Assembly: GCA_023145275.1 (NCBI GenBank)
Contig: JAGLEB010000137.1
Location: 1-36,821, forward strand
Reading direction: 5' to 3'
From: Flavobacteriales bacterium
Lineage (GTDB): Bacteria > Bacteroidota > Bacteroidia > Flavobacteriales > JADGDT01
Length of the DNA stretch: 36,821 nucleotides
Shown here in pieces: positions 24,189 through 32,002 of the stretch. The position numbers were made by a program, and so were the translations under genes. Every line of letters begins with the position of its first letter. Within the stretch, counting starts at the first letter, position 1. Under the pieces are notes generated by a model that did not search any database, was not told the DNA's origin, and saw only the letters and a program-made list of their open reading frames with translations.

Positions 24189-24469
24189 TCTTTTTACTAT
24201 TCATACCTAATTTGCTACTTAATTAGCTGTTAATTAGTGATTTGTTTAGTTTGGTGTTTGTCTGTAGTCGCCTGATTATACTGATGTTCGCCCACATAAT
24301 TTAGTTTATCACGTTTATTTAATGTTTCATCACAATAATATATTTACTTCATTGTTATATAAAATAGTTGTTTGGCTTTCATCAGTTGAATAAATATTTA
24401 TATTTGCAGGTCTTGAATAGAAGCCAGTATTTTAAAATTGATTTATAGTTTAAGTAGTAAAACAAGTAT
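24189..24469. other. Intergenic region between nadK and porG
   Basis: An A/T-rich region without a gene or a strong terminator. A short direct repeat TTAATTAG occurs twice around 24219-24236. Near the right end lies the -7 box at 24399-24406. Confidence 0.45.
24399..24406 (+). promoter_or_regulatory. Candidate porG promoter, -7 box TATATTTG
   Basis: Matches TAnnTTTG, 63 bases before the ATG at 24470. A TTTG at 24371-24374 is 24 bases upstream, slightly too far for the usual 19-21 spacing. Confidence 0.55.
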
Positions 24470-25162
24470 ATGAGGAGAATATTGACACTTTTAGCATTGA
24501 TTACTTTTTTCAATGTTTCTTACGCCCAACGTTACGAAATAGGCTTTTTTGCTGGTGGTAATAATATTATTGGCGATTTTGGCAGTGACTATTATATCGC
24601 TCCAACTGGCGCTACTTTTGGAGGTTTGTTTAGATATGATATGAATGAACGTTTATCTCTTAGAACAAATATATATGCTTCAAAAGTAAATCAAGATATT
24701 GAAAAGGCTTGGTTGCCTTATGGTGATGTGAAAAAGATTGTACCAAAAAGCCACGGAGTTTATACGGTAGATGTAGTGGCCGAGTGGAATTTTTATGAGT
24801 TTAACTTGCGAAAAAGAGATCGCCATACTCCATTTATGTATGCTGGTATTGGTGGAATCGCTTATCAGCAGGTTGTAGATCTAAATGCTGATGATGATAA
24901 GAAATCACCAGAATATGACAAAAAGGGAATGGGTGGCACCGTAACTATACCTTTTGGTGTTGGTTATAAGTATGCAATGTCTACTAGATGGGTTCTTGCT
25001 GCTGATCTTGGGTTTAGGTATACATTTACTGATGATTTAGATTCTTCTGAAACTAGAGAGATGGGAAATTTAAATTCTAACGATTGGTTTACAACAATTG
25101 GAGTTTCATTGACCTATGTATTTGGTAGAGATCGACTAAATAAAAAAGTATTCGGACATTAA
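24470..25162 (+). CDS. porG: PorG-like outer membrane beta-barrel protein (DUF6089)
   Basis: A 230-residue exported protein with a signal peptide (about 1-19, ending SYAQ) followed by alternating amphipathic strands (YEIGFFAGGNNIIGDF, RLSLRTNIYASKV, GVGYKYAMSTRWVLAADLGFRY, WFTTIGVSLTYVFG), which fit a small eight-stranded barrel. The DUF6089 character and the place just before uppS, bamA and two ompH genes match PorG of Porphyromonas gingivalis, an outer-membrane component of the type IX secretion system that associates with PorK/PorN. The assignment rests on synteny and fold type rather than on a diagnostic motif. A generic OmpA-like porin is the alternative. uppS follows after 93 bases. Confidence 0.7.
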   Translation: MRRILTLLALITFFNVSYAQRYEIGFFAGGNNIIGDFGSDYYIAPTGATFGGLFRYDMNERLSLRTNIYASKVNQDIEKAWLPYGDVKKIVPKSHGVYTVDVVAEWNFYEFNLRKRDRHTPFMYAGIGGIAYQQVVDLNADDDKKSPEYDKKGMGGTVTIPFGVGYKYAMSTRWVLAADLGFRYTFTDDLDSSETREMGNLNSNDWFTTIGVSLTYVFGRDRLNKKVFGH

Positions 25163-25255
25163 TCAATTGCTGGCTAGCAAATAGCTAGTGTTTTTGATTT
25201 ATATGCTACTTGTGATGTCGATAGTGAAGGATGAAGAGAAATTGAAGGTTGAGAA

Positions 25256-25993
25256 ATGAGTTTGATAGAGCAGATAGATAAAAATAATGTACCTGAGCAT
25301 GTTGCCATAATAATGGATGGTAATGGGCGTTGGGCAAAAAAGCAGGGCAAGTTTCGTGTGTTTGGACATCGTGCAGGTGTGAAAGCCGTGCGTGAAGCTG
25401 TTGAGGGCGCTGCTGAAGTGGGTGTGAAGTTTTTGACTCTCTATGCATTTTCAACAGAAAACTGGAACAGGCCTAAATTAGAAGTAGAAGCACTAATGTC
25501 ATTGCTTCTAAGTTCTTTAAAAGACGAATTAGAAACACTGACAAAAAATAATATCAAGCTTAAAATTATAGGAGATATATCAAAACTTCCTTCTAAAAAT
25601 CAAAGAGAGCTTACAAGCGTAGTAGAGAAAACTAAAGATAATGATAGAATGACTCTTATTTTGGCTTTGAGCTATAGCTCAAAAGTAGAAATAATTGATT
25701 CTATAAAGTCTATCGCTCAAAAGGTAAAAGATGGAATTGTTGACCTTTCAGATATAGACGAAAGTTTGGTTAGTAATAACCTTTATACAGCTGGTATTCC
25801 AGATGTTGATTTAATGATTAGAACTAGTGGCGAAACTAGAATTTCTAATTTTTTGCTTTGGCAAATAGCCTATGCTGAATTATTTTTCTTGGACATTTTA
25901 TGGCCAGATTTTAGAAAGAAAAATCTTTATGAATCTATTCTAGACTATCAGAATAGGGAGAGAAGATTTGGAAAAACTAGCGAACAATTATAA
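25256..25993 (+). CDS. uppS: Isoprenyl transferase (undecaprenyl diphosphate synthase)
   Basis: A cis-prenyltransferase that extends farnesyl diphosphate with isopentenyl diphosphate to the C55 carrier lipid precursor used for peptidoglycan and O-antigen. The 245-residue protein shows HVAIIMDGNGRWAKK with the Mg-binding D21, FGHRAG, TLYAFSTENWNRP, and the C-terminal DLMIRTSGETRISNFLLWQ. All family landmarks are intact. Its ATG shares bases (ATGA, 25256-25259) with the stop of an 18-codon open frame that precedes it (25203-25259). bamA follows after 51 bases. The carrier lipid made here is the one required by the initiating transferase in this same window. Confidence 0.97.
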   Translation: MSLIEQIDKNNVPEHVAIIMDGNGRWAKKQGKFRVFGHRAGVKAVREAVEGAAEVGVKFLTLYAFSTENWNRPKLEVEALMSLLLSSLKDELETLTKNNIKLKIIGDISKLPSKNQRELTSVVEKTKDNDRMTLILALSYSSKVEIIDSIKSIAQKVKDGIVDLSDIDESLVSNNLYTAGIPDVDLMIRTSGETRISNFLLWQIAYAELFFLDILWPDFRKKNLYESILDYQNRERRFGKTSEQL

Positions 25994-26044
25994 AGAAGAT
26001 ATTTAAGAGATTTGCTATAAGCTACTCTGAATAAATAAGAACAA

Positions 26045-28534
26045 ATGAACCTCATGAAAAACCATATATTACTATTTACTTTTCTATTGCTGTTTTCGAG
26101 TAATATTTTTGGACAGCTTAACGTAAAGGATGCTAAATACGGGAGCGAACAAAAATATACACTTGGAGGAATTACGGTAAAAGGAGCCTATAGATACGAC
26201 CCAAAGACAATTGTTATGTTTACGGGACTTAAAAATGGAGCAAAAATTGAAATTCCTGGTGAAGAAATATCAAATGCCATTAAAAAACTGTGGAAACAGC
26301 ACCTTTTTAGTGATATAAATTTTGAAGTTGATAAAATTGACGATGATGTTATTTATCTAACTCTTAACTTGATTGAGGTACCTAATCTTTCGGCGGTGAA
26401 AATTACGGGTATAAGCAGGTCAAAAACTGATGATGTTATTAAGGAGGCTAAGCTTACTAGAGGTAAGATGGTTACCGAAAACCTGATTATCAATACACAG
26501 AATTATATTACCGGTAAGTTTGTGAAGAAAGGATACTTAGATACTAAGGTTACGATAAAAACAAAGAAAGATACTTCTGAGAGAAATGCCGTTTTCATGA
26601 ATATCTTTGTAGATAGAGGTGATAAGGTTAAGATTGATGATATTATCTTTATTGGGAATAATAATATTCCTTCGAGTAAATTACGCGGAGAGATGAAGGA
26701 AACTAAGCGTAAAAGTATTCGTAATATCTTTAACTCGTCAAAATTTATTGAAGATGACTATGAGGCCGATCTTGATTTAATTGTTAATTACTACAAGGAG
26801 TACGGTTATAGAGATGCTAGAATATTAGGCGATTCAATTGTTAAGATTCCTGAAGAAAATAGAATTGCATTATACATAAAAGTAGAAGAAGGAGATATTT
26901 ATCGCTTCGGAAAGATAAGATTTGTTGGTAACAGTAAGTTTACTACTCGTCAATTAGAAAATATTCTAACACTTAAAGAAGGTGATATTTATAATGCATC
27001 ACTTTTAGATCAAAAGATTGGTGGAGATCCTAATAATGCAGATGTTAGATCGGCTTATATGGATAATGGGTATCTATTTGCTCAAGTAAATCCTGTTGAG
27101 GTTGGGGTGAATAATGATTCTATTGACCTTGAAATTAGAATTCACGAGGGTAAACCTGCTCACATTAATAAAATTATTGTTTCTGGAAATACTAGAACAA
27201 ATGACCATGTTGTATATCGTGAGATCAGAACTAAACCAGGTCAGTTGTTTTCTAAATCGGAGTTGATGAGAACTTATCGAGAGCTTGCGCAATTGCAGTT
27301 TTTCGATCCTGAGGCAATCGGAATTGATCCAATTCCTCATCCTGAAACAAATACAGTAGATATTAAATATACTCTACAAGAAAAATCAACTAGTCAGATT
27401 GAGCTTCAAGGAGGTTGGGGTGGAGGACAGTTTATTGGAACTGTTGGTCTGTCATTTAATAACTTCTCGCTGCGTAACTTGTTCAATGGCGATGCTTGGC
27501 ATCCTCTGCCTACTGGCGATGGTCAAAAATTATCGTTAAGAGCACAAGCTTCGTTTAATTACCAAAGCTATAGTTTCTCTTTTACTGAACCATGGTGGGG
27601 AGGAAGAAGACCAGTTTCTTTGTCAACAAGTTTTTATCACTCACGTCAGTTTAATTATAATTACATGACAAACGAGGTTGATAAAAATCAAGTGCTAGCT
27701 ATTACAGGTGCGAGTATTGGTATTACAAAAAGACTTTCGTGGCCAGATGATTACTTTACTCTATCTCAAGTAATAGCACTACAGCGTTATGATCTTACAA
27801 ACTATCAGTGGTATCTTTTTGATTTTCAAAATGGAAATTCAAACAACGTTAGTTATGAAATTACTTTAGGTAGAAACTCATCAGGACCTAATCCAATATA
27901 TCCAATTAAAGGATCTAATTTTAAGGTGTCACTAAAAATAACACCTCCGTATTCACTGTTTAGTGATAAAGATTATACGCACGAACCTGATGCTGTTAAA
28001 TTTAAATGGCTAGAATACTATAAAGTAAAATTCTCTGGAGATTGGTATACTGATATCTGGAATGAAAAGTTAATTTTAAGAACTTATGCTGGATTTGGAT
28101 TTTTAGGAGCTTACAACGAGACAATCGGTATTCCTCCTTTCGAAAGATTTTACTTAGGAGGTGATGGTATGGCAAACTTTACTATGGATGGTAGAGAGGT
28201 TATTGGTCTTAGAGGTTATTCAAATAATTCACTATCTGTTCAGAATGGTGGAGTTATGTATAATAAGTTTAGTATGGAGTTGAGATACCCTATAACTCTT
28301 AATCCAAGTTCTAGTATTTACGTTCTAGGATTTGCTGAAGCTGGTGGTTCATGGGACGGTTTTTCATATGTTTCTCCCTTCGAACTTAGAAGATCTGCAG
28401 GTATGGGGCTTAGAATATTTATGCCAATGTTTGGTATGTTAGGCGTTGACTTTGGATATGGATTTGATCCTGACTTGTTAGGAACTCAACCATCAGGGTG
28501 GCAAACACACTTTATTATTGGACAACAATTTTAA
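26045..28534 (+). CDS. bamA: Outer membrane protein assembly factor BamA
   Basis: The central subunit that inserts beta-barrel proteins into the outer membrane. The 829-residue precursor has a signal peptide (about 1-24, ending NIFGQ), then five POTRA-like repeats (about 25-440; for example GNSKFTTRQLENILTLKEGD and GNTRTNDHVVYREIRTKPGQ), then a 16-stranded barrel region (about 445-829). The conserved LRGY of the barrel's inner loop is at 722-725, and the protein ends with an aromatic residue (Phe), as OMPs do. An internal ATG at 26054 would shorten the signal peptide by three residues and is equally possible. It is followed by two genes for the periplasmic chaperone Skp, which delivers its substrates. 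Confidence 0.96.
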   Translation: MNLMKNHILLFTFLLLFSSNIFGQLNVKDAKYGSEQKYTLGGITVKGAYRYDPKTIVMFTGLKNGAKIEIPGEEISNAIKKLWKQHLFSDINFEVDKIDDDVIYLTLNLIEVPNLSAVKITGISRSKTDDVIKEAKLTRGKMVTENLIINTQNYITGKFVKKGYLDTKVTIKTKKDTSERNAVFMNIFVDRGDKVKIDDIIFIGNNNIPSSKLRGEMKETKRKSIRNIFNSSKFIEDDYEADLDLIVNYYKEYGYRDARILGDSIVKIPEENRIALYIKVEEGDIYRFGKIRFVGNSKFTTRQLENILTLKEGDIYNASLLDQKIGGDPNNADVRSAYMDNGYLFAQVNPVEVGVNNDSIDLEIRIHEGKPAHINKIIVSGNTRTNDHVVYREIRTKPGQLFSKSELMRTYRELAQLQFFDPEAIGIDPIPHPETNTVDIKYTLQEKSTSQIELQGGWGGGQFIGTVGLSFNNFSLRNLFNGDAWHPLPTGDGQKLSLRAQASFNYQSYSFSFTEPWWGGRRPVSLSTSFYHSRQFNYNYMTNEVDKNQVLAITGASIGITKRLSWPDDYFTLSQVIALQRYDLTNYQWYLFDFQNGNSNNVSYEITLGRNSSGPNPIYPIKGSNFKVSLKITPPYSLFSDKDYTHEPDAVKFKWLEYYKVKFSGDWYTDIWNEKLILRTYAGFGFLGAYNETIGIPPFERFYLGGDGMANFTMDGREVIGLRGYSNNSLSVQNGGVMYNKFSMELRYPITLNPSSSIYVLGFAEAGGSWDGFSYVSPFELRRSAGMGLRIFMPMFGMLGVDFGYGFDPDLLGTQPSGWQTHFIIGQQF

Positions 28535-28573
28535 TTCAATTTAAACGTTATATTATAGGCTTAATTAATTGTT

Positions 28574-29089
28574 ATGACTGCTAAAAGATTATTATTTATC
28601 ATTTCGTTTATATTAGTTGGTTTCTCCGCAAGTGCACAGCGTTGGGCATATGTAGATACTGAATATATATTACAGAATCTTCCTAAGTATAGAGAGGCAC
28701 AGGGGCAATTAGATAAAATGGCTAGAGATTGGCAAAAAGAGATCGATGCAGAGATCAGATCACTTAATAAGTTAACAGTGAGCCTCGAGAATGAAAGAGT
28801 ATTGCTTACTAAAGATTTGATTGAAGAGAGAGAAGTTTCTATTGATGAAAAAACAAAAGAAATAGAAAAATTGCAGCAAAAAAGGTTTGGTGCCGAGGGG
28901 GATTTAATTACTCAACGAAAGCAGTTAGTTAAACCCATTCAAGATCAGGTTTTTAATGCCGTGCAGACCATTGCTAAGAAGAAAAGGTATGATGCTGTAT
29001 TTGATAAATCGAGTGATTTAATAATGTTGTACTATAATAAGAAATACGATATTAGTGATAAGGTGCTTGATGTGATAAAAAACATGTAA
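28574..29089 (+). CDS. skp: OmpH/Skp family periplasmic chaperone, copy 1
   Basis: A Skp-like holdase that keeps unfolded outer-membrane proteins soluble in the periplasm. It is 171 residues with a signal peptide (about 1-21, ending SASAQ). The N-terminal strand WAYVDTEYILQNLPKYREAQ is followed by a long charged helical hairpin (about 45-120), and KRYDAVFDKSSDLIMLY closes the body domain. It starts 39 bases after bamA and is probably in that operon. It shares length and layout but limited identity with the second copy 260 bases downstream, suggesting an old duplication. Confidence 0.93.
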   Translation: MTAKRLLFIISFILVGFSASAQRWAYVDTEYILQNLPKYREAQGQLDKMARDWQKEIDAEIRSLNKLTVSLENERVLLTKDLIEEREVSIDEKTKEIEKLQQKRFGAEGDLITQRKQLVKPIQDQVFNAVQTIAKKKRYDAVFDKSSDLIMLYYNKKYDISDKVLDVIKNM

Positions 29090-29349
29090 TTAATATGCTT
29101 TTTAACGAAAAAAAGTTAGAAAATCATATACGTAAATCAAAACATCTTTTATATTTGCGGGCGTGAATAAAACTTGGTATAGATATTGTATCATAACACA
29201 TTGTGTAAAGTAATAGTATTAACCATAATAAAGGATTTGTGTGAAAGCACATTGAAATTAAAAATGAGTGTGCTGATTTGAACTTGCCACGTTTGGGGTT
29301 TAGTAAAGTTAGTTTCGCTTGAAAACAAAAAAAAATAAATTATAATCAG
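29090..29349. other. Leader region of the second skp gene
   Basis: This 260-base gap carries a -7 box (29150-29157), so the transcript would have an unusually long leader of about 185 bases. Within it AGCACA (29246-29251) and TGTGCT (29269-29274) form a 6-bp hairpin. No ORF of convincing size is present. Confidence 0.5.
29150..29157 (+). promoter_or_regulatory. Candidate promoter of the second skp gene, -7 box TATATTTG
   Basis: A match to TAnnTTTG, 192 bases before the start codon of the second skp gene. No TTG at -33 is seen. It implies that this copy can be expressed separately from bamA and the first copy. Confidence 0.55.
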
Positions 29350-29865
29350 ATGAAAAGACAATTCAAAATTTTTGCATTAGTTGCTGTAATGTTCTTAGGT
29401 TTTAGCGTAGCTTCTTTCGCTCAGGTGAAATTAGGCCACATAAACTCTGAACAGTTGATTAGGTTGATGCCAGAAAGTGCAAAGATAGAGAGTGAGCTTC
29501 AAGAGCTAGGAAAAACTTTTGACGATGAGTTCAAATCAATGTATACTGAGTTCGAGACTAAAGGAAAGAAGTATGAGGCTGAAGCAGCAACAAAGAGTGA
29601 TGCTATAAACCAAACTCGTGCAAAAGAGATGCAGGACATGCAACAGCGTATGCAACAGTATCAGCAAAATGCACAACAAGAATTACAGAAGAAGAGATTT
29701 GATTTACTTCAACCAATCTTAGATAGAGCTCAAAAAGCTATCGATGCGGTTGCTAAGGAGAAAGGTCTTGATTATATCTTCGATGCTTCAAAAGGTCAGC
29801 TTTTGTTTGCTAAAGAGTCAAAAGATATCTTAGCAGCAGTAAAGGTAAAATTAGCAATAAAATAA
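29350..29865 (+). CDS. skp: OmpH/Skp family periplasmic chaperone, copy 2
   Basis: A second Skp-like chaperone of 171 residues with a clear signal peptide (about 1-25, ending SFAQ). VKLGHINSEQLIRLMPESAK starts the body domain. The helical arms (about 50-125) are rich in Gln and Met, unlike the Glu/Lys-rich arms of the first copy, and the C-terminal strand region GLDYIFDASKGQLLFA follows. It has its own -7 box with a long leader and a strong terminator, so it is likely an independent unit with possibly different client choice or expression. Paired ompH genes after bamA are also known in Porphyromonas gingivalis. Confidence 0.94.
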   Translation: MKRQFKIFALVAVMFLGFSVASFAQVKLGHINSEQLIRLMPESAKIESELQELGKTFDDEFKSMYTEFETKGKKYEAEAATKSDAINQTRAKEMQDMQQRMQQYQQNAQQELQKKRFDLLQPILDRAQKAIDAVAKEKGLDYIFDASKGQLLFAKESKDILAAVKVKLAIK

Positions 29866-29886
29866 ATTGCGATTTCAATTTTATGA

Positions 29887-29916
29887 AAAAAATCGCTCAT
29901 TGAGCGATTTTTTTTT
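29887..29916 (+). terminator. Rho-independent terminator of the second skp gene
   Basis: A perfect stem AAAAAATCGCTC (29887-29898) with GAGCGATTTTTT (29902-29913), a 3-base loop and a continuing T-run. It begins 22 bases after the stop codon. Confidence 0.93.
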
Positions 29917-29941
29917 GTCAAAAAGTTTGTGTAAATAGAAA

Positions 29942-30150
29942 ATAATACCAATTAGATATTTAAATGACCTTTTTAGATTGAAGTTTTTTTTGATTATACA
30001 AATAAGCGAAGCATGAGTTCCTATCAAAAAAAAAATTCGCAAATAATTTATAAAAATTGTGTGTAGTCGTAGCTACACAAGTGTTTTTATAAAGAAGTAG
30101 AATAAATAAAGACAAAAATATTAATGGTCATTTCAATGTGTATTTGTATA
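29942..30150. repeat. Dispersed intergenic element, copy A (imperfect terminal inverted repeats)
   Basis: The left end has AATACCAATT and AAATGACC (29962-29969); the right end has GGTCATTT (30126-30133) followed by a weaker match, so the ends are inverted relative to each other. An internal perfect hairpin TGTGTAG/CTACACA spans 30060-30079. Head and hairpin segments align with copy C at 36607-36741. No coding capacity is seen, so it resembles a degenerate MITE-like element. Confidence 0.55.
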
Positions 30151-30167
30151 AAGCTTTTTTTTGATCG

Positions 30168-30980
30168 ATGGATATGAATAAACCAATAGGTGTTTTTGAT
30201 TCAGGAATAGGTGGCTTAACCGTTGCAAAAGCTATAAAGAAAAGCATGCCAAATGAGCAAATTGTTTATTTTGGTGATACTAAACATTTGCCTTATGGTG
30301 ATAAGTCTAAGGAAACTTTAGTAGCTTATTCCTTAGAGATTACAAGATTCATGCTAAAACAAGGAGTGAAAGCTATTGTGGTGGCTTGTAACTCTGCATC
30401 TGCAATGGCTTATAAGGAGATAAACGAAATAGCTGGAGATATTCCGGTTTATAATGTGATAGATCCAATAGTAGATTATATTTCCTCGCTTAATGGGCTC
30501 GCAAATCATGTTGGCCTTATTGCTACAAAAGCTACTGTTAATTCAAATGTATACTATAGTAAAATTTCTAAGAAAAAAATAAGTATTAGAACTTCTTCCT
30601 TGGCCACTCCGCTTTTAGTACCTATGATTGAAGAGGGGTTTCACGATGATAAGATTAGTAATACAATTATTCAGAATTATTTATGCGATAAGCACCTCAA
30701 GGGGATCGATACCCTTATTCTCGGTTGTACGCATTACCCGCTTATAGAAGATGAAATAAATGAATTTTACAAGGGGCAGGTTAATGTTTTAAATTCAGCC
30801 AATATCGTTGCTGATAAAGTTAAAAATCTTCTCAAGAATTCTGGACTTAATAGTAAAACTGAATTCTCTACTCGCGATAAGTTTTTTGTTTCAGACTATA
30901 CTGAATCATTCGAAAAAACTGCGAAAATTATATTTGGAAGTGATATACATCTCGAGAAAGTGATACTAGAAAATAAGTAG
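30168..30980 (+). CDS. murI: Glutamate racemase
   Basis: Supplies D-glutamate for peptidoglycan by interconverting L- and D-glutamate without cofactor. The 270-residue protein shows GVFDSGIGGLTVAKA (D11, S12), the first catalytic cysteine C74 in VACNSASA and the second, C187, in LGCTHYPL, plus YFGDTKHLPYG. The start may be 30168 or the second Met at 30174; neither affects the fold. The repeat element ending at 30150 forms essentially its whole upstream region. A 10-bp hairpin with one mismatch (30998-31028) follows the stop but lacks a U-tract on this strand. Confidence 0.96.
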   Translation: MDMNKPIGVFDSGIGGLTVAKAIKKSMPNEQIVYFGDTKHLPYGDKSKETLVAYSLEITRFMLKQGVKAIVVACNSASAMAYKEINEIAGDIPVYNVIDPIVDYISSLNGLANHVGLIATKATVNSNVYYSKISKKKISIRTSSLATPLLVPMIEEGFHDDKISNTIIQNYLCDKHLKGIDTLILGCTHYPLIEDEINEFYKGQVNVLNSANIVADKVKNLLKNSGLNSKTEFSTRDKFFVSDYTESFEKTAKIIFGSDIHLEKVILENK

Positions 30981-31201
30981 TAAAGTATTAAATTAAAAAA
31001 GCCCATCAAAAAAGGGGAGATGGACTTTAATAAGTGTTCTTAATGAAAAAAACTTTTGTTGTTCAAATGTATGCATTGTGTTTGTAAATCATTTTATTTG
31101 AGGTAGATAGTTTACTGTAAAGTGACAAGGTGTTTTATTTTGCTGATGAACAAGTTTAGAACGCCGAATTGTTAGTTTTTATTTAATAAAATTGTTTAAT
31201 T

Positions 31202-31549
31202 ATGAGTTGGTTAGTGAAAGTACTTTTATCGTCTTTAGCTGTTGTAGTTGCAGCGTACCTTATACCCGGAGTCGAAGTAGATTCGTTTATGATTGCTATT
31301 ATTGTTGCGATAGTGATATCAATAATGAATTCTTTTTTCAGACCTTTATTTGTTATTCTTACTCTACCAGTTACAATACTAACCTTTGGCCTTTTCCTGT
31401 TAGCGGTAAACGCTTTTATGATTATGATATCAAGTAGTATTGTAGATGGCTTTCATGTTAGTGGTTTTTGGTCTGCCTTATTTTTTAGTTTCGTTCTTAC
31501 TTTTCTTCAATCAATGTTCAATCAGACCGAAGAAGGAACTAAGGGATAA
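31202..31549 (+). CDS. Small four-helix membrane protein, phage holin 4 superfamily (PF04020-like)
   Basis: A 115-residue inner-membrane protein with four hydrophobic segments (about 4-22, 28-47, 49-72 and 85-107). The pattern of SLAVVVAAYLIPGVEVDSF, a central NSFFRPLFVILTLPVTILTFG and a final FSFVLTFLQSMF matches the widespread PF04020 family, named phage holin family IV but mostly found in bacterial chromosomes. Nothing nearby is phage-like, so a lysis role is unlikely and the function is unknown. An overlapping frame in another register (31192-31437) is rejected. The stop codon TAA is also the first three bases of repeat copy B. Confidence 0.85.
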   Translation: MSWLVKVLLSSLAVVVAAYLIPGVEVDSFMIAIIVAIVISIMNSFFRPLFVILTLPVTILTFGLFLLAVNAFMIMISSSIVDGFHVSGFWSALFFSFVLTFLQSMFNQTEEGTKG

Positions 31550-31706
31550 TACTAATTGCCTTATGAAATGACGTATATAAGTTATTTCATGATGTATTTG
31601 GCACTAAATATATACGATAGCTTTTAAGCTAGTTGATACACCAAGTTTAAACAAGAAGTGCGCAAGCAGATAAACCAGCACCGCAGACTATTCTAGGGGA
31701 CTATGC
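31547..31706. repeat. Dispersed intergenic element, copy B
   Basis: It begins with TAATACTAATT (31547-31557) and TTATGAAATGACGT, nearly the same as copy C, contains an inverted pair ATGAAAT/ATTTCAT (31563-31569 and 31584-31590), and ends with ATAAACCAGCACCG and ACTATGC (31700-31706), again shared with copy C. The middle differs. The element starts at the stop codon of the preceding gene. Confidence 0.55.
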
Positions 31707-32002
31707 TTTTTTAGACATAAATTTAAGGTTGTAATTTTTATTAACTATTCTTGATGCCTTATAAGGTCTTAGTATTTGCTTGTGAAATTTGGGTAGATAT
31801 CACAGAATAGCCGCTTTTTGCGTATTATATGTCTATAAATTAGGTGAAAGAATAAAATATACTTAATTTTGCACCGCTAAAAAAATAAGTAATTCTATTA
31901 TAAAGAAAATAGTATTCTTTGTAGTTATCGTGCTTAGTCTCCTGATTTTTATCAGAGAAACAAATGATTGCTATCGAGGTACTTTATAAAAATTAATATT
32001 GT
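31707..32002. other. Intergenic region and leader upstream of tig
   Basis: Outside repeat copy B no gene is visible. The trigger factor -7 box lies at 31864-31871, giving a leader of about 125 bases. Within the leader CTGAT (31942-31946) and ATCAG (31951-31955) form a hairpin with a 4-base T loop, extendable by TCT/AGA around a bulged C. No known riboswitch was recognised. Confidence 0.5.
31864..31871 (+). promoter_or_regulatory. Candidate tig promoter, -7 box TAATTTTG
   Basis: A match to TAnnTTTG followed by GCACCG. It is 131 bases before the start codon, leaving a structured leader. A -33 box is not evident. Confidence 0.5.

Larger units (their letters stand above)
29866..30167. other. Intergenic region between the second skp gene and murI
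   Basis: The gap holds the skp terminator (29887-29916) and then a degenerate element with imperfect terminal inverted repeats (29942-30150) that ends 17 bases before the murI start codon. No separate ORF is visible. Confidence 0.6.

Noticed and set aside
30998..31028. Terminator after murI
   Set aside because: The stem AAAGCCCATC/GATGGACTTT has a mismatch and no U-tract on the plus strand; a T-rich run exists only in the minus direction, where no gene ends.
31192..31437. 81-codon frame overlapping the small membrane protein gene
   Set aside because: It is out of register with the clear four-helix protein; its Cys/Ser/Tyr-rich translation has no membrane pattern or family resemblance.
31202..31549. 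Prophage marker based on the name phage holin
   Set aside because: No endolysin, capsid, tail, integrase or attachment site is nearby, and this family is common in bacterial chromosomes.
31797..31820. Third copy of the 8834-8847 intergenic word (CAGAATAGCCGCTTTTT)
   Set aside because: It matches only the flank of one copy (CAGTATAGCCACTTTTT at 8843) and not the shared 14-base word, so it is too weak to list as a family member.
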